DNA of 64,000 nucleotides from Priestia megaterium NBRC 15308 = ATCC 14581 (GCF_000832985.1 NZ_CP009920.1:4210501-4274500); one strand, 5' to 3'. Shown: positions 36,060 through 45,111, numbered from the stretch's first letter. Program-made: numbers and translations. Notes: generated from the letters alone by a model not told the origin.

Positions 36060-37541
36060 ATGGGAAAACCAACAGGATTTATGGAAATCAAACGTGAAAA
36101 AGGGAAGGAACGTGACCCGTTAAAACGTTTAGGTGATTGGAAAGAGTATGCTGCTCCTTTATCTGATGAAGCGCTAAGCCGTCAAGGGGCACGATGTATG
36201 GATTGTGGCACACCTTTTTGCCACATGGGAATGGATATTAATGCTTTTACTTCTGGATGTCCAATCTATAACTTAATTCCAGAGTGGAATGATTTAGTTT
36301 ATAAAGGACGCTGGAAAGAAGCTTTAGAGCGTTTAATGAAAACGAACAACTTCCCGGAGTTTACAGGACGAGTTTGTCCTGCTCCGTGTGAAGGTTCTTG
36401 TACGCTTGCTATTTCAGATCCAGCCGTTTCGATTAAGAATATCGAACGCGCTATTATTGATAAAGGCTTTGAGAATGGGTGGATTACTCCGCGTATTCCG
36501 GAGAAGAGAACAGGCAAAAAAATTGCTGTTATTGGCTCTGGGCCAGCAGGCTTAGCAAGCGCAGATCAGCTGAACCAAGCGGGTCATTCAGTAACGGTAT
36601 ATGAAAGAGCAGATCGTGCTGGCGGTTTATTAACATATGGAATCCCGAATATGAAGCTAGATAAAGAAGTAGTGGAAAGACGTGTTCGCTTATTGACGCA
36701 AGAAGGTATTGATTTTGTAACGAATACGGAAGTTGGAAAAGACATTACTGCTGAAGAGTTAAAAGAACAATATGATGCTGTAATTTTGTGTACAGGGGCT
36801 CAGAAGCAAAGAGATCTAGTACTAGAAGGTCGTGAAGCAAAAGGAGTTCACTTTGCAATGGACTACTTAACAACTTCAACAAAAAGCCTTTTAGACTCTA
36901 ACTTCAAAGATGGTCAATTTATTGATGCTGAAGGAAAAGACGTTATTGTTATTGGAGGAGGAGACACTGGAGCTGACTGTGTAGCTACTGCTCTTCGTCA
37001 AAAATGCCGCAGCGTTGTTCAGTTTGGTAAACATCCTCAGCTTCCTGCTGAGCGTACGGCAGATAATATGTGGCCTGAATATCCACATGTATTTAATCTT
37101 GAATATGCTTATGAAGAAGCACAGGCGAAATTTGGGGACGATCCACGTGAATATTCAATTCAAACGAAAAAAATCGTGGCAGATGAGCAAGGCAATCTAA
37201 AGGAACTTCATACGGTGCAAATGGAAAAGGTAAAAGGTGAAAATGGACAGTACATCTTTACCGAAATTCCAGGAACAGAAAAAGTATGGCCAGCTCAGCT
37301 TGTCTTTATTGCGATTGGGTTTGAAGGTCCAGAGCATCCGGTTCTATCAGCGTTTGGTGTTGAAACGAAAAATCGTCGCGTAGATGCAGCGTATGGAAAT
37401 TACAAAACAAATGTTGAAGGTGTTTTTGCTGCTGGTGACGCTCGTCGTGGGCAAAGTTTAATCGTATGGGCTATTCATGAAGGTCGTGAAGTAGCTAAAC
37501 AAGTTGATAGCCATCTAATGGGAGCAACTGTATTACCATAA
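36060..37541 (+). CDS. gltB: Glutamate synthase (NADPH) small subunit
   Basis: 493 residues. N-terminal cysteine clusters (CMDCGTPFC, CPIYNLIPEW, CPAPCEGSC) bind 4Fe-4S centres. Two dinucleotide sites follow: IAVIGSGPAGLASA for FAD and VIVIGGGDTGADC for NADPH. Passes electrons from NADPH to GltA. RBS AAAGGGGAGAG. Ends at a strong terminator. Confidence 0.96.
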   Translation: MGKPTGFMEIKREKGKERDPLKRLGDWKEYAAPLSDEALSRQGARCMDCGTPFCHMGMDINAFTSGCPIYNLIPEWNDLVYKGRWKEALERLMKTNNFPEFTGRVCPAPCEGSCTLAISDPAVSIKNIERAIIDKGFENGWITPRIPEKRTGKKIAVIGSGPAGLASADQLNQAGHSVTVYERADRAGGLLTYGIPNMKLDKEVVERRVRLLTQEGIDFVTNTEVGKDITAEELKEQYDAVILCTGAQKQRDLVLEGREAKGVHFAMDYLTTSTKSLLDSNFKDGQFIDAEGKDVIVIGGGDTGADCVATALRQKCRSVVQFGKHPQLPAERTADNMWPEYPHVFNLEYAYEEAQAKFGDDPREYSIQTKKIVADEQGNLKELHTVQMEKVKGENGQYIFTEIPGTEKVWPAQLVFIAIGFEGPEHPVLSAFGVETKNRRVDAAYGNYKTNVEGVFAAGDARRGQSLIVWAIHEGREVAKQVDSHLMGATVLP

Positions 37542-37542
37542 C

Positions 37543-37573
37543 AAAAAACCGTCACAATTGTGGCGGTTTTTTG
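37543..37573. terminator. Terminator after gltB (also usable from the right)
   Basis: AAAAAACCG and CGGTTTTTT arms with an inner CAC/GTG stem; overlaps the convergent gene end. Confidence 0.85.
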
Positions 37574-37574
37574 T

Positions 37575-38054
37575 TTATCTAGGATTTGGAACTTCATTTC
37601 CTCTACGTAAATTCTCAAACGAAACGGTTAAAATCGTGTTGGTAATTCGAACCTGTGAAGCGGGGGAGACGCTGTATAAGTTAAAAAGTTCAAATATCCA
37701 GGGGTCACGTTTTTTTAACTGTCGCGCGGCTTTTTCAACGCGTTCGTTAATAGATCCGCTGTAATTGTTATAGTTATCATCAACAAATCTTACAATGGAA
37801 CGAAATAAGTATTCTGTTAGTTTGCTATCCATCCCGCCTCGTTGAGCATCTCTGTAGATGGACTGATACTGTCGTTTTAAAATTTTCATCACTCTGTCTA
37901 TATCGCGTGTAGATCTAACTTCCTCTTCTTCATGCAGGATATAAGAAAATAAGTCTTCATTGTATCTATAAGGTTCTAAATAATTTTCATTCGTAGTAGG
38001 AACTACTGGATGGTAGTAGCGCGGCATATAGGGGTAAACCCATTGACTGTACAT
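37575..38054 (-). CDS. Hypothetical protein, possible spore coat-associated
   Basis: 159 residues from ATG 38054, 10 nt after AAGGTG. The start is Tyr/Pro-rich (MYSQWVYPYMPRYYHPVVP), then a charged helical region and the ending LRRGNEVPNPR. The aromatic, proline-rich start resembles coat proteins such as the gene at 28005. Function unknown. Next gene upstream on the same strand is the staygreen homologue, 52 bp away. Confidence 0.55.
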   Translation of the reverse strand: MYSQWVYPYMPRYYHPVVPTTNENYLEPYRYNEDLFSYILHEEEEVRSTRDIDRVMKILKRQYQSIYRDAQRGGMDSKLTEYLFRSIVRFVDDNYNNYSGSINERVEKAARQLKKRDPWIFELFNLYSVSPASQVRITNTILTVSFENLRRGNEVPNPR

Positions 38055-38106
38055 GAAACATTCACACCTTCCTCGTTCATTTCCCATTAGTTTATGCACG
38101 AACGTG

Positions 38107-38583
38107 CTAGCTGCTGCATGTTTGTTTTAAATAAAATTTAGGAGTTTGATAATAGGACCATCCTCTAAACTCTTGATAAGTCGATATAAAATAAATGTAA
38201 ATCGGTGTATTTAGCAAGTCGGGATAATGTTGAAAAAACGCTTGGTCTCCGTAAAATATTGCTTCTAAAGCAAGGGGGAGTTCACGACGGAAAATCTGAT
38301 AACGAAGCTGCGCTTGCTCGCGGCTGAACTCGCCTCCGCTAACAAAAACTTCGCCTTGAATAACTGCTTGTCGGTCTGTTACGTGAAGAGCAGCTAGTAC
38401 TTCATCACGCATATTTTTATCTATCGCCTTGTTGTTATATGAGCATCCGATGCTTAAAAAAAGCTGACCGGTTGTATCAGAATGAGTAAGAGTATATTTT
38501 CTTCCGGAAACCGGATAGGAGGAAGTAGCAGGTGGAATAAGAGTCGTAGAAAGTTTTGAAGAATTAAACGAACTCATAGTCAT
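38107..38583 (-). CDS. Staygreen (SGR) family protein
   Basis: 158 residues from ATG 38583 behind AAAGGAG. The staygreen core is clear: RKYTLTHSDTTGQLFLSIG, MRDEVLA, FVSGGEFSREQAQLRYQIFRRELPLALEAIFYGD and TPIYIYF. Plant SGR removes magnesium from chlorophyll a, and some bacterial homologues also dechelate chlorophylls in vitro. The conserved His34, Asp36 and Asp60 are kept. This organism makes no chlorophyll, so the native substrate must be something else. The plant C-terminal Cys-rich motif is absent. Confidence 0.82.
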   Translation of the reverse strand: MTMSSFNSSKLSTTLIPPATSSYPVSGRKYTLTHSDTTGQLFLSIGCSYNNKAIDKNMRDEVLAALHVTDRQAVIQGEVFVSGGEFSREQAQLRYQIFRRELPLALEAIFYGDQAFFQHYPDLLNTPIYIYFISTYQEFRGWSYYQTPKFYLKQTCSS

Positions 38584-38778
38584 TGACACTCCTTTTTTTG
38601 AATAAATTTCAATATTATACGGCGCTATGGGCTAAGTTGTGATAAATGTCTACTTTCTTTCTGTAAGAAAGGCGTTTTGATGTACTTTTTGAGAAAAGGA
38701 TGGTAATATTTAACTAAAATTATGCATGTATAGTCCCCAAGAGTGTCTTCAAAAGCAAATGTGAATGGAGGTTATCAC

Positions 38779-40179
38779 TTGAATATCACAACGTTTGACG
38801 GTAAGTATGGAAACTGGCTAACGACTAAAAATCCTCTTCAATTTCAAGCAGCGACTGCCTATGGGAACATTGGGCTGGCTCCTATCTATTGGGGAACAAA
38901 AGAAGAAAAAAATGGATGGTATTACATGTATCAGCCTGAAGAAATAACGGGCGTTCAAGTAGAAGGTGAAGTTGATGGTGGTAAATTTCTCATTCGAATT
39001 CCTGATGATTGGAATGGAAAGTTAGTTATGTCAGGAGTCCCAGCTACCCGAGATGAGAAATCAACGGATTTACTATTCAGCGACTATGTGTTGGCAAAAG
39101 GGTTTGCGTTTGCTGCTTCTGATAAAGGAACTCAGGGAGAAGAAGTGATAGATGATCCATTTGCTAAAGCAAAGAACGCTCTAGTGAAAGAAGAAGACTC
39201 CATTAGAAAATGGCATATTCAATACCGAGAAGTGGCAAAAATAGCTCAGAGATTTTTGTTTGAAAATTATCGTCACAAACTTCAAAAAGAAGTGACAGAA
39301 TATTTCGATATAAAAACGTATGCGTTAGGTATTTCTAACGGGGGTTATGTTGTTCGCTATGCTTTGGAAAACGATGGAAAAAATGGAGAGCCTCAGCTTT
39401 TTAATGGAGGCGTTGAATGGGAAGGGGTTATGTGGCGAGCTGATCACGATAACTTGATTACTTCCTTAACACCTGTTGTAAATCATGCCGAAGAAGCACT
39501 GTACACCGTAGGTGAATCGCAAAAAGAAGCTTTGCACCGTTTGTATCAAGCAGGGTTGCCAAAAGGATCTGAGTTTTTATGGCCATATCATGACCAGTAT
39601 TATTGGTTTTTAACGCTTAATATATATAGAGATGAGTTTGACAGTCAAGCACCTGAAAGCATTCCATGGCAAAAATACTTGACTCTTTTTGAAAACGGAG
39701 TTAGAGATCGTTCGTTAGATTCTATTTTTGAAAAGTATGATTATCAAGAAAGACCGCAAGATGTAAAGCAAAGAGTTCGTGAAATTGAAAATACAGGTGA
39801 TATTTCCGTTCCGTTGATAAGTATTACAGGGTCGTTAGATGCTCTTATTTTTCCGGATATTCATGCTTATCCTTATGAACAACTGGTAAAAGATTCTGGT
39901 AAGCAACACCTTCATCGTCACTATGTAATTGAAAATGGCAACCACATTGATAGCTTAGTATGGAATCATCAAATTGACCCAGATCGAAAGCTTCAGCCTC
40001 TCCTCCCTTATGTGTATCAAGGATTTGAACTGCTATGTGATTGGGTGGAGAATTTTGAAGAACCTCCGAAAAATAAGAAAATAAGTGCGCCTCTCAAGGA
40101 AATGCATGTAAAAGATCTAAAAACAGAGGAAGACGTGCTGCCGTTGACTACAAAGAAAAGCATATCAACAGAAAAATAA
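38779..40179 (+). CDS. Alpha/beta hydrolase (tannase/oligomer-hydrolase-like)
   Basis: 466 residues; TTG 38779 lies 7 nt after GGAGG (an in-frame GTG at 38743 has no site). Nucleophile elbow GISNGG (Ser near residue 194), acid GSLDAL and GNHID histidine complete a triad. Large size, a KGTQGE segment and a lid region rich in Trp and Tyr suggest a tannase/feruloyl-esterase or 3-hydroxybutyrate-oligomer hydrolase relative. No signal peptide, so it is intracellular; a role in PHB oligomer breakdown would suit this genus but is inference. Confidence 0.65.
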   Translation: MNITTFDGKYGNWLTTKNPLQFQAATAYGNIGLAPIYWGTKEEKNGWYYMYQPEEITGVQVEGEVDGGKFLIRIPDDWNGKLVMSGVPATRDEKSTDLLFSDYVLAKGFAFAASDKGTQGEEVIDDPFAKAKNALVKEEDSIRKWHIQYREVAKIAQRFLFENYRHKLQKEVTEYFDIKTYALGISNGGYVVRYALENDGKNGEPQLFNGGVEWEGVMWRADHDNLITSLTPVVNHAEEALYTVGESQKEALHRLYQAGLPKGSEFLWPYHDQYYWFLTLNIYRDEFDSQAPESIPWQKYLTLFENGVRDRSLDSIFEKYDYQERPQDVKQRVREIENTGDISVPLISITGSLDALIFPDIHAYPYEQLVKDSGKQHLHRHYVIENGNHIDSLVWNHQIDPDRKLQPLLPYVYQGFELLCDWVENFEEPPKNKKISAPLKEMHVKDLKTEEDVLPLTTKKSISTEK

Positions 40180-40186
40180 ATCGTTC

Positions 40187-40212
40187 AAAACCGTGCCGAA
40201 GGTGCGGTTTTT
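40187..40212 (+). terminator. Terminator after the hydrolase gene
   Basis: AAAACCG and CGGTTTT arms with an inner G-T-containing TGCC/GGTG stem; T-run follows. Confidence 0.75.
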
Positions 40213-40345
40213 AATTTGGAAAAGCAATGTTTGAATAAAAACACCTTTGGTGAATACAAAATATTATAGTACGATAAGAATGGAATATACGTTATTTGTT
40301 ATTTATTTTCATCTATTTAAAATAAAAATAATAAAAACATTGAAC

Positions 40346-40381
40346 AAAACCGAACTTTTGTGTTAGATTAATAACTATAAT
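40346..40381 (+). promoter_or_regulatory. folD promoter with PurR box
   Basis: AAAACCGAACTTT (40346-40358) fits the PurR-box consensus (AWWWCCGAACWWT). A TATAAT box follows at 40376-40381. In B. subtilis folD belongs to the PurR regulon, which supports the call; a second inverted box upstream is less clear. Confidence 0.7.
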
Positions 40382-40427
40382 TCGTACATTTATTAAATGG
40401 CTACAGTTGAAAGGAGCAAAAAACATC

Positions 40428-41282
40428 ATGACAGCGAAAGTAATTAAAGGAAAAGAAGTAGCGCAAGAACTGCGCGCCGCATTAAAAGAAGAGGTAGCTC
40501 AATTAAAAACAAAAGGTATCGTTCCTGGTTTAACCGTGATTTTAGTAGGAGAAAATCCTGCTTCGCAATCATATGTAAAAGCAAAAGCAAAGGCTTGTGA
40601 AGAAATCGGTGTTGCGTCTGAAATTATCAAACGTGACGTATCGATTACTGAAGAAGAGCTTTTAAACGAAATCCATCACTTGAATGGAAATCCATCTGTT
40701 CATGGTATTCTTATTCAACTTCCATTACCAAAACATATTGATGAAAAAGCAGTATTAAATGCTGTATCTCCTAAAAAAGATGTAGATGGCTTCCACCCAG
40801 TAAGCGTAGGGAATATGGTTATTGGCGATGAGTGCTATTTACCATGTACACCACACGGTATCGTTGAGTTAATTAAACGTTCAGGTGAAGAAATTTCAGG
40901 TAAACATGCGGTAGTAATTGGACGAAGCAATATTGTTGGTAAACCAGTATCCATGCTGTTACTTCAAGAAAGTGCAACGGTAACAATTGCTCACTCTCGC
41001 ACAAAAGATTTATCTGCTTTAACAAAACAAGCTGATATTCTTGTGTCAGCTGTAGGACAACCTAGACTTATCAAAGCAGATGATATTAAGCCGGGTGCCA
41101 TTGTAATTGATGTAGGTAACACAATGGAAAATGGTAAACTCGTTGGTGATGTTGATTACGAAGCGGCTTTAGAAGTTGCAGGTTATATCACACCAGTACC
41201 AGGGGGAGTTGGTCCGATGACCATCACAATGTTATTAAAAAATACGGTAGACGCTGCTAAAACAATTAACAACGTAAAATAA
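40428..41282 (+). CDS. folD: Bifunctional methylene-THF dehydrogenase/cyclohydrolase
   Basis: 284 residues from ATG 40428 behind AAAGGAG. FolD signatures: SYVKAKAKACEEIG (with the catalytic Lys in the YxxxK motif) and PGGVGPMTITMLLKNT near the end. The Rossmann GRSNIVGKP binds NADP. Interconverts 5,10-methylene-THF and 10-formyl-THF, supplying one-carbon units for purines. Single gene with its own PurR-type control. Confidence 0.97.
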   Translation: MTAKVIKGKEVAQELRAALKEEVAQLKTKGIVPGLTVILVGENPASQSYVKAKAKACEEIGVASEIIKRDVSITEEELLNEIHHLNGNPSVHGILIQLPLPKHIDEKAVLNAVSPKKDVDGFHPVSVGNMVIGDECYLPCTPHGIVELIKRSGEEISGKHAVVIGRSNIVGKPVSMLLLQESATVTIAHSRTKDLSALTKQADILVSAVGQPRLIKADDIKPGAIVIDVGNTMENGKLVGDVDYEAALEVAGYITPVPGGVGPMTITMLLKNTVDAAKTINNVK

Positions 41283-41625
41283 TAAAAAGTAAAAAAGAGG
41301 CTGAGACAAAGGTATTTTCGTTGAATGAAGATCCGAACGAGTTTGATTCTTGATTGAGAATCAAACTCGTTCGGATTTTTTCATTGATAAAGTCAACATA
41401 GGTTTCATGTATGGAGGTGCTTCTAGCTGGTGATTGGAGGGCAAGGCGAAAACTTCCGCGGAAATCAATAGCGGTGTTACAAGCGACAATACTAGAGAAT
41501 TTATCCAGTTTGTTCGTCTTTAGGTTGGATTGATTTCGTTATGTCTGAATCTTTTTTTGCTTCAGTAATGGAATGGAGGCTAACAGAATAGAATGTAACA
41601 ACCTGTATACAAAGAGGGGGAAGCC
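41283..41625. repeat. Intergenic repeat-like element with long hairpin
   Basis: 343 bp without a gene. The segment GAGGCTGAGACAAAGG (41298-41313) and the strong hairpin at 41331-41376 (20-bp perfect stem, 6-nt loop, T-run) look like a Firmicute intergenic repeat that also ends folD transcripts. The following 41430-41475 (GGAGGGCAAGGCGAAAACT and CCGCGGAAATC) is a decayed form of the GC-rich Bacillaceae repeat with GGAG..GGAAGGCG..ACTCC..CGGG. Recognition is from memory. Confidence 0.5.
41331..41381 (+). terminator. Terminator after folD
   Basis: 20-bp perfect stem, 41331-41350 with 41357-41376, followed by TTTTTT. Confidence 0.88.
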
Positions 41626-42225
41626 ATGGTTACGTTACCTGCAACCGTATATTCTCAACAAATGGTGAAGAAAAAGTTAAACGTTTACTATCCAGTTGTA
41701 CATTTGACTAATCAAGCTGTTCAGCACAGCATGAACAGTAAAATTTTGCAGCGCACGAATGAATTAATTCGTCAGCAGGGATATGGAGAAAATCCGGATA
41801 CAGAAGAAACGGGTTATTATGAGTTGAAAACAAACGAGCGAAATGTGCTCAGCTTAACACTTGTCAATTTTGCTTATTCCGGGGGAGCGCATGGATTGAC
41901 CGTGGTCGTCCCGTTAACGTTTAATGTGCTGACTGGAAAAACGTATCAACTCAAAGATCTATTTAAAAAAGACAGTAATTACGTGAGCATTCTTTCTAAA
42001 ATAGTAGGAGAGCAAATAAAAGAGCGCGATATTATGGTTCTTGGAGAATATAAAGGAATTAAACCAGATCAAGATTTTTATATCGCCGATAAATCACTTG
42101 TACTCTTTTATCAGCTGTATGACCTGGCTCCTTACGTATATGGAATTCCTTACTTTCCTATTTCTATCTACGCTATTCAAGATATTATTGAAGATGAAAG
42201 TCCACTTGGTCAAATGTTTGGATAA
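41626..42225 (+). CDS. DUF4163/DUF3298 domain protein
   Basis: 199 residues. An N-terminal PdaC-type DUF4163 part (KKKLNVYYPVVHLTNQAVQ) and a C-terminal DUF3298 part (FAYSGGAHGLTVVVPLTFNVLTGKTYQLKDLFK) are visible; the same pair occurs outside RsiV and in PdaC. Here there is no signal peptide and no deacetylase domain, so it is a minimal version, perhaps a lysozyme-binding-type or scaffolding domain. GGGGGAAGCC precedes the ATG. Confidence 0.75.
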   Translation: MVTLPATVYSQQMVKKKLNVYYPVVHLTNQAVQHSMNSKILQRTNELIRQQGYGENPDTEETGYYELKTNERNVLSLTLVNFAYSGGAHGLTVVVPLTFNVLTGKTYQLKDLFKKDSNYVSILSKIVGEQIKERDIMVLGEYKGIKPDQDFYIADKSLVLFYQLYDLAPYVYGIPYFPISIYAIQDIIEDESPLGQMFG

Positions 42226-42227
42226 AG

Positions 42228-42494
42228 TTATAAAAAATTGCGGTGCGGCCGTACGTATCTTTTTAATTCGGCCGCTAACTGCTGACGAAGCGAACGAACG
42301 CCAATCGCTTCAGCAATATCTTTTGCTACAGGAAATACCCCAATATTAGTGATATGAACACGAAGGTAACCCTCATACAAGCATCCTCGGTCCGCATGCT
42401 TGATTTTGGTGCGTACAACAGCTTCTATTTTATCGTTTTCATTTTGCAAAGGGTAAGAGTCTGTAATATGAAAACGAAAAGAATATTCCTCCAT
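42228..42494 (-). CDS. Small hypothetical protein
   Basis: 88 residues from ATG 42494, 9 nt after AAGAAGG. Beta-rich with one cysteine: EEYSFRFHITDSYPLQ, then GYLRVHITNIGVFPVAKDIAEAIG. Not recognised. The reading frame continues upstream as hydrophobic sequence, but that part overlaps the promoter region of the convergently spaced PLD gene and lacks an RBS. Confidence 0.5.
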   Translation of the reverse strand: MEEYSFRFHITDSYPLQNENDKIEAVVRTKIKHADRGCLYEGYLRVHITNIGVFPVAKDIAEAIGVRSLRQQLAAELKRYVRPHRNFL

Positions 42495-42666
42495 CACCAT
42501 CATCCTTCTTTCTATGATATGTACTAGCATACTATACAAATAGTGAATCAGAAAAAATAAATGTGTCAAAAAGACAAAGCGCAAAGCAATCAAGGAAGCA
42601 GTTTCCTGTATGTAATGATCCTTATTTGTGAACGATAACAGAAAAAGACAAAAAGCTGGAGTTGCG

Positions 42667-44091
42667 ATGATAAAAATAGCAGTCAAAGGATTACTTATTA
42701 TTTTATCTCTATATATTCTGTATGTGGTTATAACCGCGGTGGTTCTCTTTTATGTACCTTTAAAAAAAGGAGAGGAAACGACCTCAATTAAACCGGCTAG
42801 CTTTTTTGGTCACAGGGAGTCTACGGATCGAGTGAGACTTCTTGAAGATGGTTATGAGGCAGGAAGAGTTCGTATTCAAATGATTCAAGAAGCTGAGAAA
42901 TCGATTGATATTACTTATTACTCAATAGGAAAAGGAGAGTCAACTGATTTAATTATGGCCGCTCTTTTTAAAGCAGCTGATCGAGGCGTCCATACTCGCG
43001 TTCTTTTAGATGGGATAGCTAACGGCTTACGAGGAAATCGAAGAGGCGTACTCTATGCATTAGCTTCACATCCTAATATTGAAGTGAAGTATTACGAACC
43101 TCTTCAATTGTTTAAACCTTGGGCGTGGCAAAATCGTATGCATGACAAAATAATGATTGTAGACGGAGAGTTAGGCATAATAGGAGGACGGAATATAGGG
43201 GACAAATATTTGGCTAAAAAGCCTCCTCCAGATTTCGTCTATGATCGTGATGTCTTTATTACAAACAGCAAACATAAACAAGATAGCGTTATCACTCAAA
43301 TGCAAAATTATATAAATGAATTATGGGCTCATCCTTACACTAAAAAAGCTTTTCATCATCTCACACAGTACCAGGTCGATCAGGGAAAGAGAATGAAAGC
43401 TTTGCTGCTGCAGCAATATGATAAAGCTAAGCAAGTAGGAGAAACGTTTGCGACGCCTAAGATTGATTGGAATGCTTCCACCGTTCCTACAAAGCGTGTT
43501 TCTTTTATTCATAATCCAATTGAACGCTTTAATAAAAGACCTTTTATGTGGAAAACGTTTATTAACCTGGCAGAAGGAGCTAACCGCTCTGTTCTTATTC
43601 AAAGTCCTTATGTGGTGCCAACCAATGCGATGAGAAAGTATATAGCAATGAAAAAGAATCCAGCTGTTCAATGGACGCTACTCACAAATTCAGTTACATC
43701 TACGCCCAATGTGTTGGCTTTTTCCGGGTATATAAGTATGCGTGATAAGATTATGAAGACAGGTGTAAAGCTTTACGAATACCAAGGACCTTATTCCATC
43801 CATGCAAAGTCTGTGATTTATGATCAAAGACTGAGCGCCGTAGGCTCTTTTAATTTAGATTCTCGTTCTACATTTTTGAATAATGAATCAATGGTCATTA
43901 TCGATAGTCAAGAATTTGCAAAAAAGTTGACGATGGCGATGGAAAACAAAATGGATAAAAGTATCCTTATTGCCAACCATAAGCGATGGATTAAATCTCC
44001 TGACATCCAAAAGAAAGAAGAACCTGTTATGAAGCGAACCTTCCTATACGCCCTTGCAAAAGTGACGAGGTTTTTTAAGGAATTTATTTAA
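42667..44091 (+). CDS. Phospholipase D / cardiolipin synthase family protein
   Basis: 474 residues from ATG 42667. One N-terminal transmembrane helix (about 5-30). Two HKD motifs are intact: HDKIMIVDGELGIIGGRN and HAKSVIYDQRLSAVGSFNLD. This matches cardiolipin synthase or PLD-type phosphatidyltransferases; the N-terminal half also resembles proteins of Gram-negative YmdC/ClsC type. Acts at the membrane on phospholipids. RBS AAAAGCTGGAG is modest. Followed by a strong terminator. Confidence 0.85.
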   Translation: MIKIAVKGLLIILSLYILYVVITAVVLFYVPLKKGEETTSIKPASFFGHRESTDRVRLLEDGYEAGRVRIQMIQEAEKSIDITYYSIGKGESTDLIMAALFKAADRGVHTRVLLDGIANGLRGNRRGVLYALASHPNIEVKYYEPLQLFKPWAWQNRMHDKIMIVDGELGIIGGRNIGDKYLAKKPPPDFVYDRDVFITNSKHKQDSVITQMQNYINELWAHPYTKKAFHHLTQYQVDQGKRMKALLLQQYDKAKQVGETFATPKIDWNASTVPTKRVSFIHNPIERFNKRPFMWKTFINLAEGANRSVLIQSPYVVPTNAMRKYIAMKKNPAVQWTLLTNSVTSTPNVLAFSGYISMRDKIMKTGVKLYEYQGPYSIHAKSVIYDQRLSAVGSFNLDSRSTFLNNESMVIIDSQEFAKKLTMAMENKMDKSILIANHKRWIKSPDIQKKEEPVMKRTFLYALAKVTRFFKEFI

Positions 44092-44108
44092 ACAATCGGC
44101 AGTAAAAC

Positions 44109-44145
44109 AAAAAGCACTCAATGGTATATCCATTGAGTGCTTTTT
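44109..44145. terminator. Bidirectional terminator after the PLD gene
   Basis: AAAAAGCACTCAATGG and CCATTGAGTGCTTTTT arms with a 5-nt loop. Confidence 0.9.
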
Positions 44146-44148
44146 GTG

Positions 44149-44192
44149 ACATATCTTATAAATAAGTGAATAAACACATTTATAAGATATGT
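44149..44192 (+). repeat. 15-bp perfect inverted repeat before an acetyltransferase gene
   Basis: ACATATCTTATAAAT (44149-44163) and ATTTATAAGATATGT (44178-44192), 14-nt spacer. No T-run, so not a terminator; a candidate operator or attenuating stem for the gene at 44263. Confidence 0.55.
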
Positions 44193-44262
44193 AAATTATC
44201 CCCTTTTATTTACTGGAGAAAATCGGTAGTATAAACATAATAAATAAAAAGGAGGAAGGTAC

Positions 44263-44793
44263 ATGGAAACCGCCGTTTTAATGAAACCAGATGTAGCTTA
44301 TAAAAAGGCTTATATGAGCTTTTATCATGAATGGAAAGCAAGCGGAGAAAAAATGATTCCGTGGGTAATTGCTAAAGATCCTGCTTACTTTGAAAAAATG
44401 GTTCAAGAGTTGTTAGATGCAGAAAAAGGGATCGGATTAAAAAAAGGATATGTACCCGATTCCACCTACTGGCTAATGCATCACGAAAAAGTAATAGGCG
44501 TAGTTAATATCCGCCATGAGCTAAGTGAAATACTGCGAAACAGCGGAGGACATATAGGTTATGGTATTCGGCCAAGCGAAAGACAAAAAGGATATGCGAA
44601 GCTGCTACTGAAGTTATCTCTTCAAGAAATTAAAAAGCTGGGAGTTCAACGTGCATTAGTTGTGTGTGATGATTGGAACACGGCTTCTCGTCGAACTATT
44701 CTGGCAAACGGTGGTATACAAGACGAGGATTATATAGAAGAGAACGGAGCTGTTGTTCAACGCTTTTGGATTCATACGGATAAAATGGCATAA
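44263..44793 (+). CDS. GNAT acetyltransferase
   Basis: 176 residues behind AAGGAGGAAG. Pattern of YjdJ/RimJ-like GNATs: HIGYGIRPSERQKGYAKLLLKLSL is the acetyl-CoA loop, and NTASRRTILANGG is the C-terminal motif. Substrate unknown. Downstream of a 15-bp inverted repeat and followed by a terminator. Confidence 0.82.
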   Translation: METAVLMKPDVAYKKAYMSFYHEWKASGEKMIPWVIAKDPAYFEKMVQELLDAEKGIGLKKGYVPDSTYWLMHHEKVIGVVNIRHELSEILRNSGGHIGYGIRPSERQKGYAKLLLKLSLQEIKKLGVQRALVVCDDWNTASRRTILANGGIQDEDYIEENGAVVQRFWIHTDKMA

Positions 44794-44826
44794 AAAAGAG
44801 ATGAATTTTTTAATTCACCTCTTTTC
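44794..44826. terminator. Bidirectional terminator
   Basis: AAAAGAG-TGAATT and AATTCA-CTCTTTT arms; shared with the convergent PLA2-like gene. Confidence 0.8.
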
Positions 44827-44829
44827 TGT

Positions 44830-45111
44830 TTAGTCATATTGTTTTAAAGCTAACTTCAGCCGCATATAGGTATACATAGCGTATGCCTGTCTTCCTTTTA
44901 AACTGTACGGATTTGCTTTGGAGCAAAGACAGTCAAGGAATTGCTCATCACATGAGCGGCATGATCCGTAATCTTCATAGCATAAATCATGGTATTTACA
45001 GCAGCAGTCTACATCATTTACAGGACAGCCGGGCCCACTGCAGCCGGGACCACACCATTTATAGCCGGGGAAGAGGCAGGGCGTGGCTTTCCGTTTGTTC
45101 GGAACAGACAT
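44830..45111 (-). CDS. Small phospholipase A2-like Cys-rich protein
   Basis: 93 residues from ATG 45111 (9 nt after AAAAGGA; ATG 45117 is an alternative). The sPLA2 pattern is present: a calcium-loop-like WCGPGCSGPGC (xCGxG), then DCCCKYHDLCYEDYG with the His-Asp pair, then further cysteines (SCRSCDEQFLDCLC). Twelve cysteines in all. No signal peptide. Similar Bacillus proteins have been labelled parvovirus VP1/PLA2-like. Could hydrolyse phospholipids or act as a coat protein. Confidence 0.72.
   Translation of the reverse strand: MSVPNKRKATPCLFPGYKWCGPGCSGPGCPVNDVDCCCKYHDLCYEDYGSCRSCDEQFLDCLCSKANPYSLKGRQAYAMYTYMRLKLALKQYD

Noticed and set aside
42495-42686. Hydrophobic N-terminal extension of the minus-strand gene at 42228
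   Set aside because: It overlaps the start of the PLD gene on the other strand and has no RBS; ATG 42494 is well placed.
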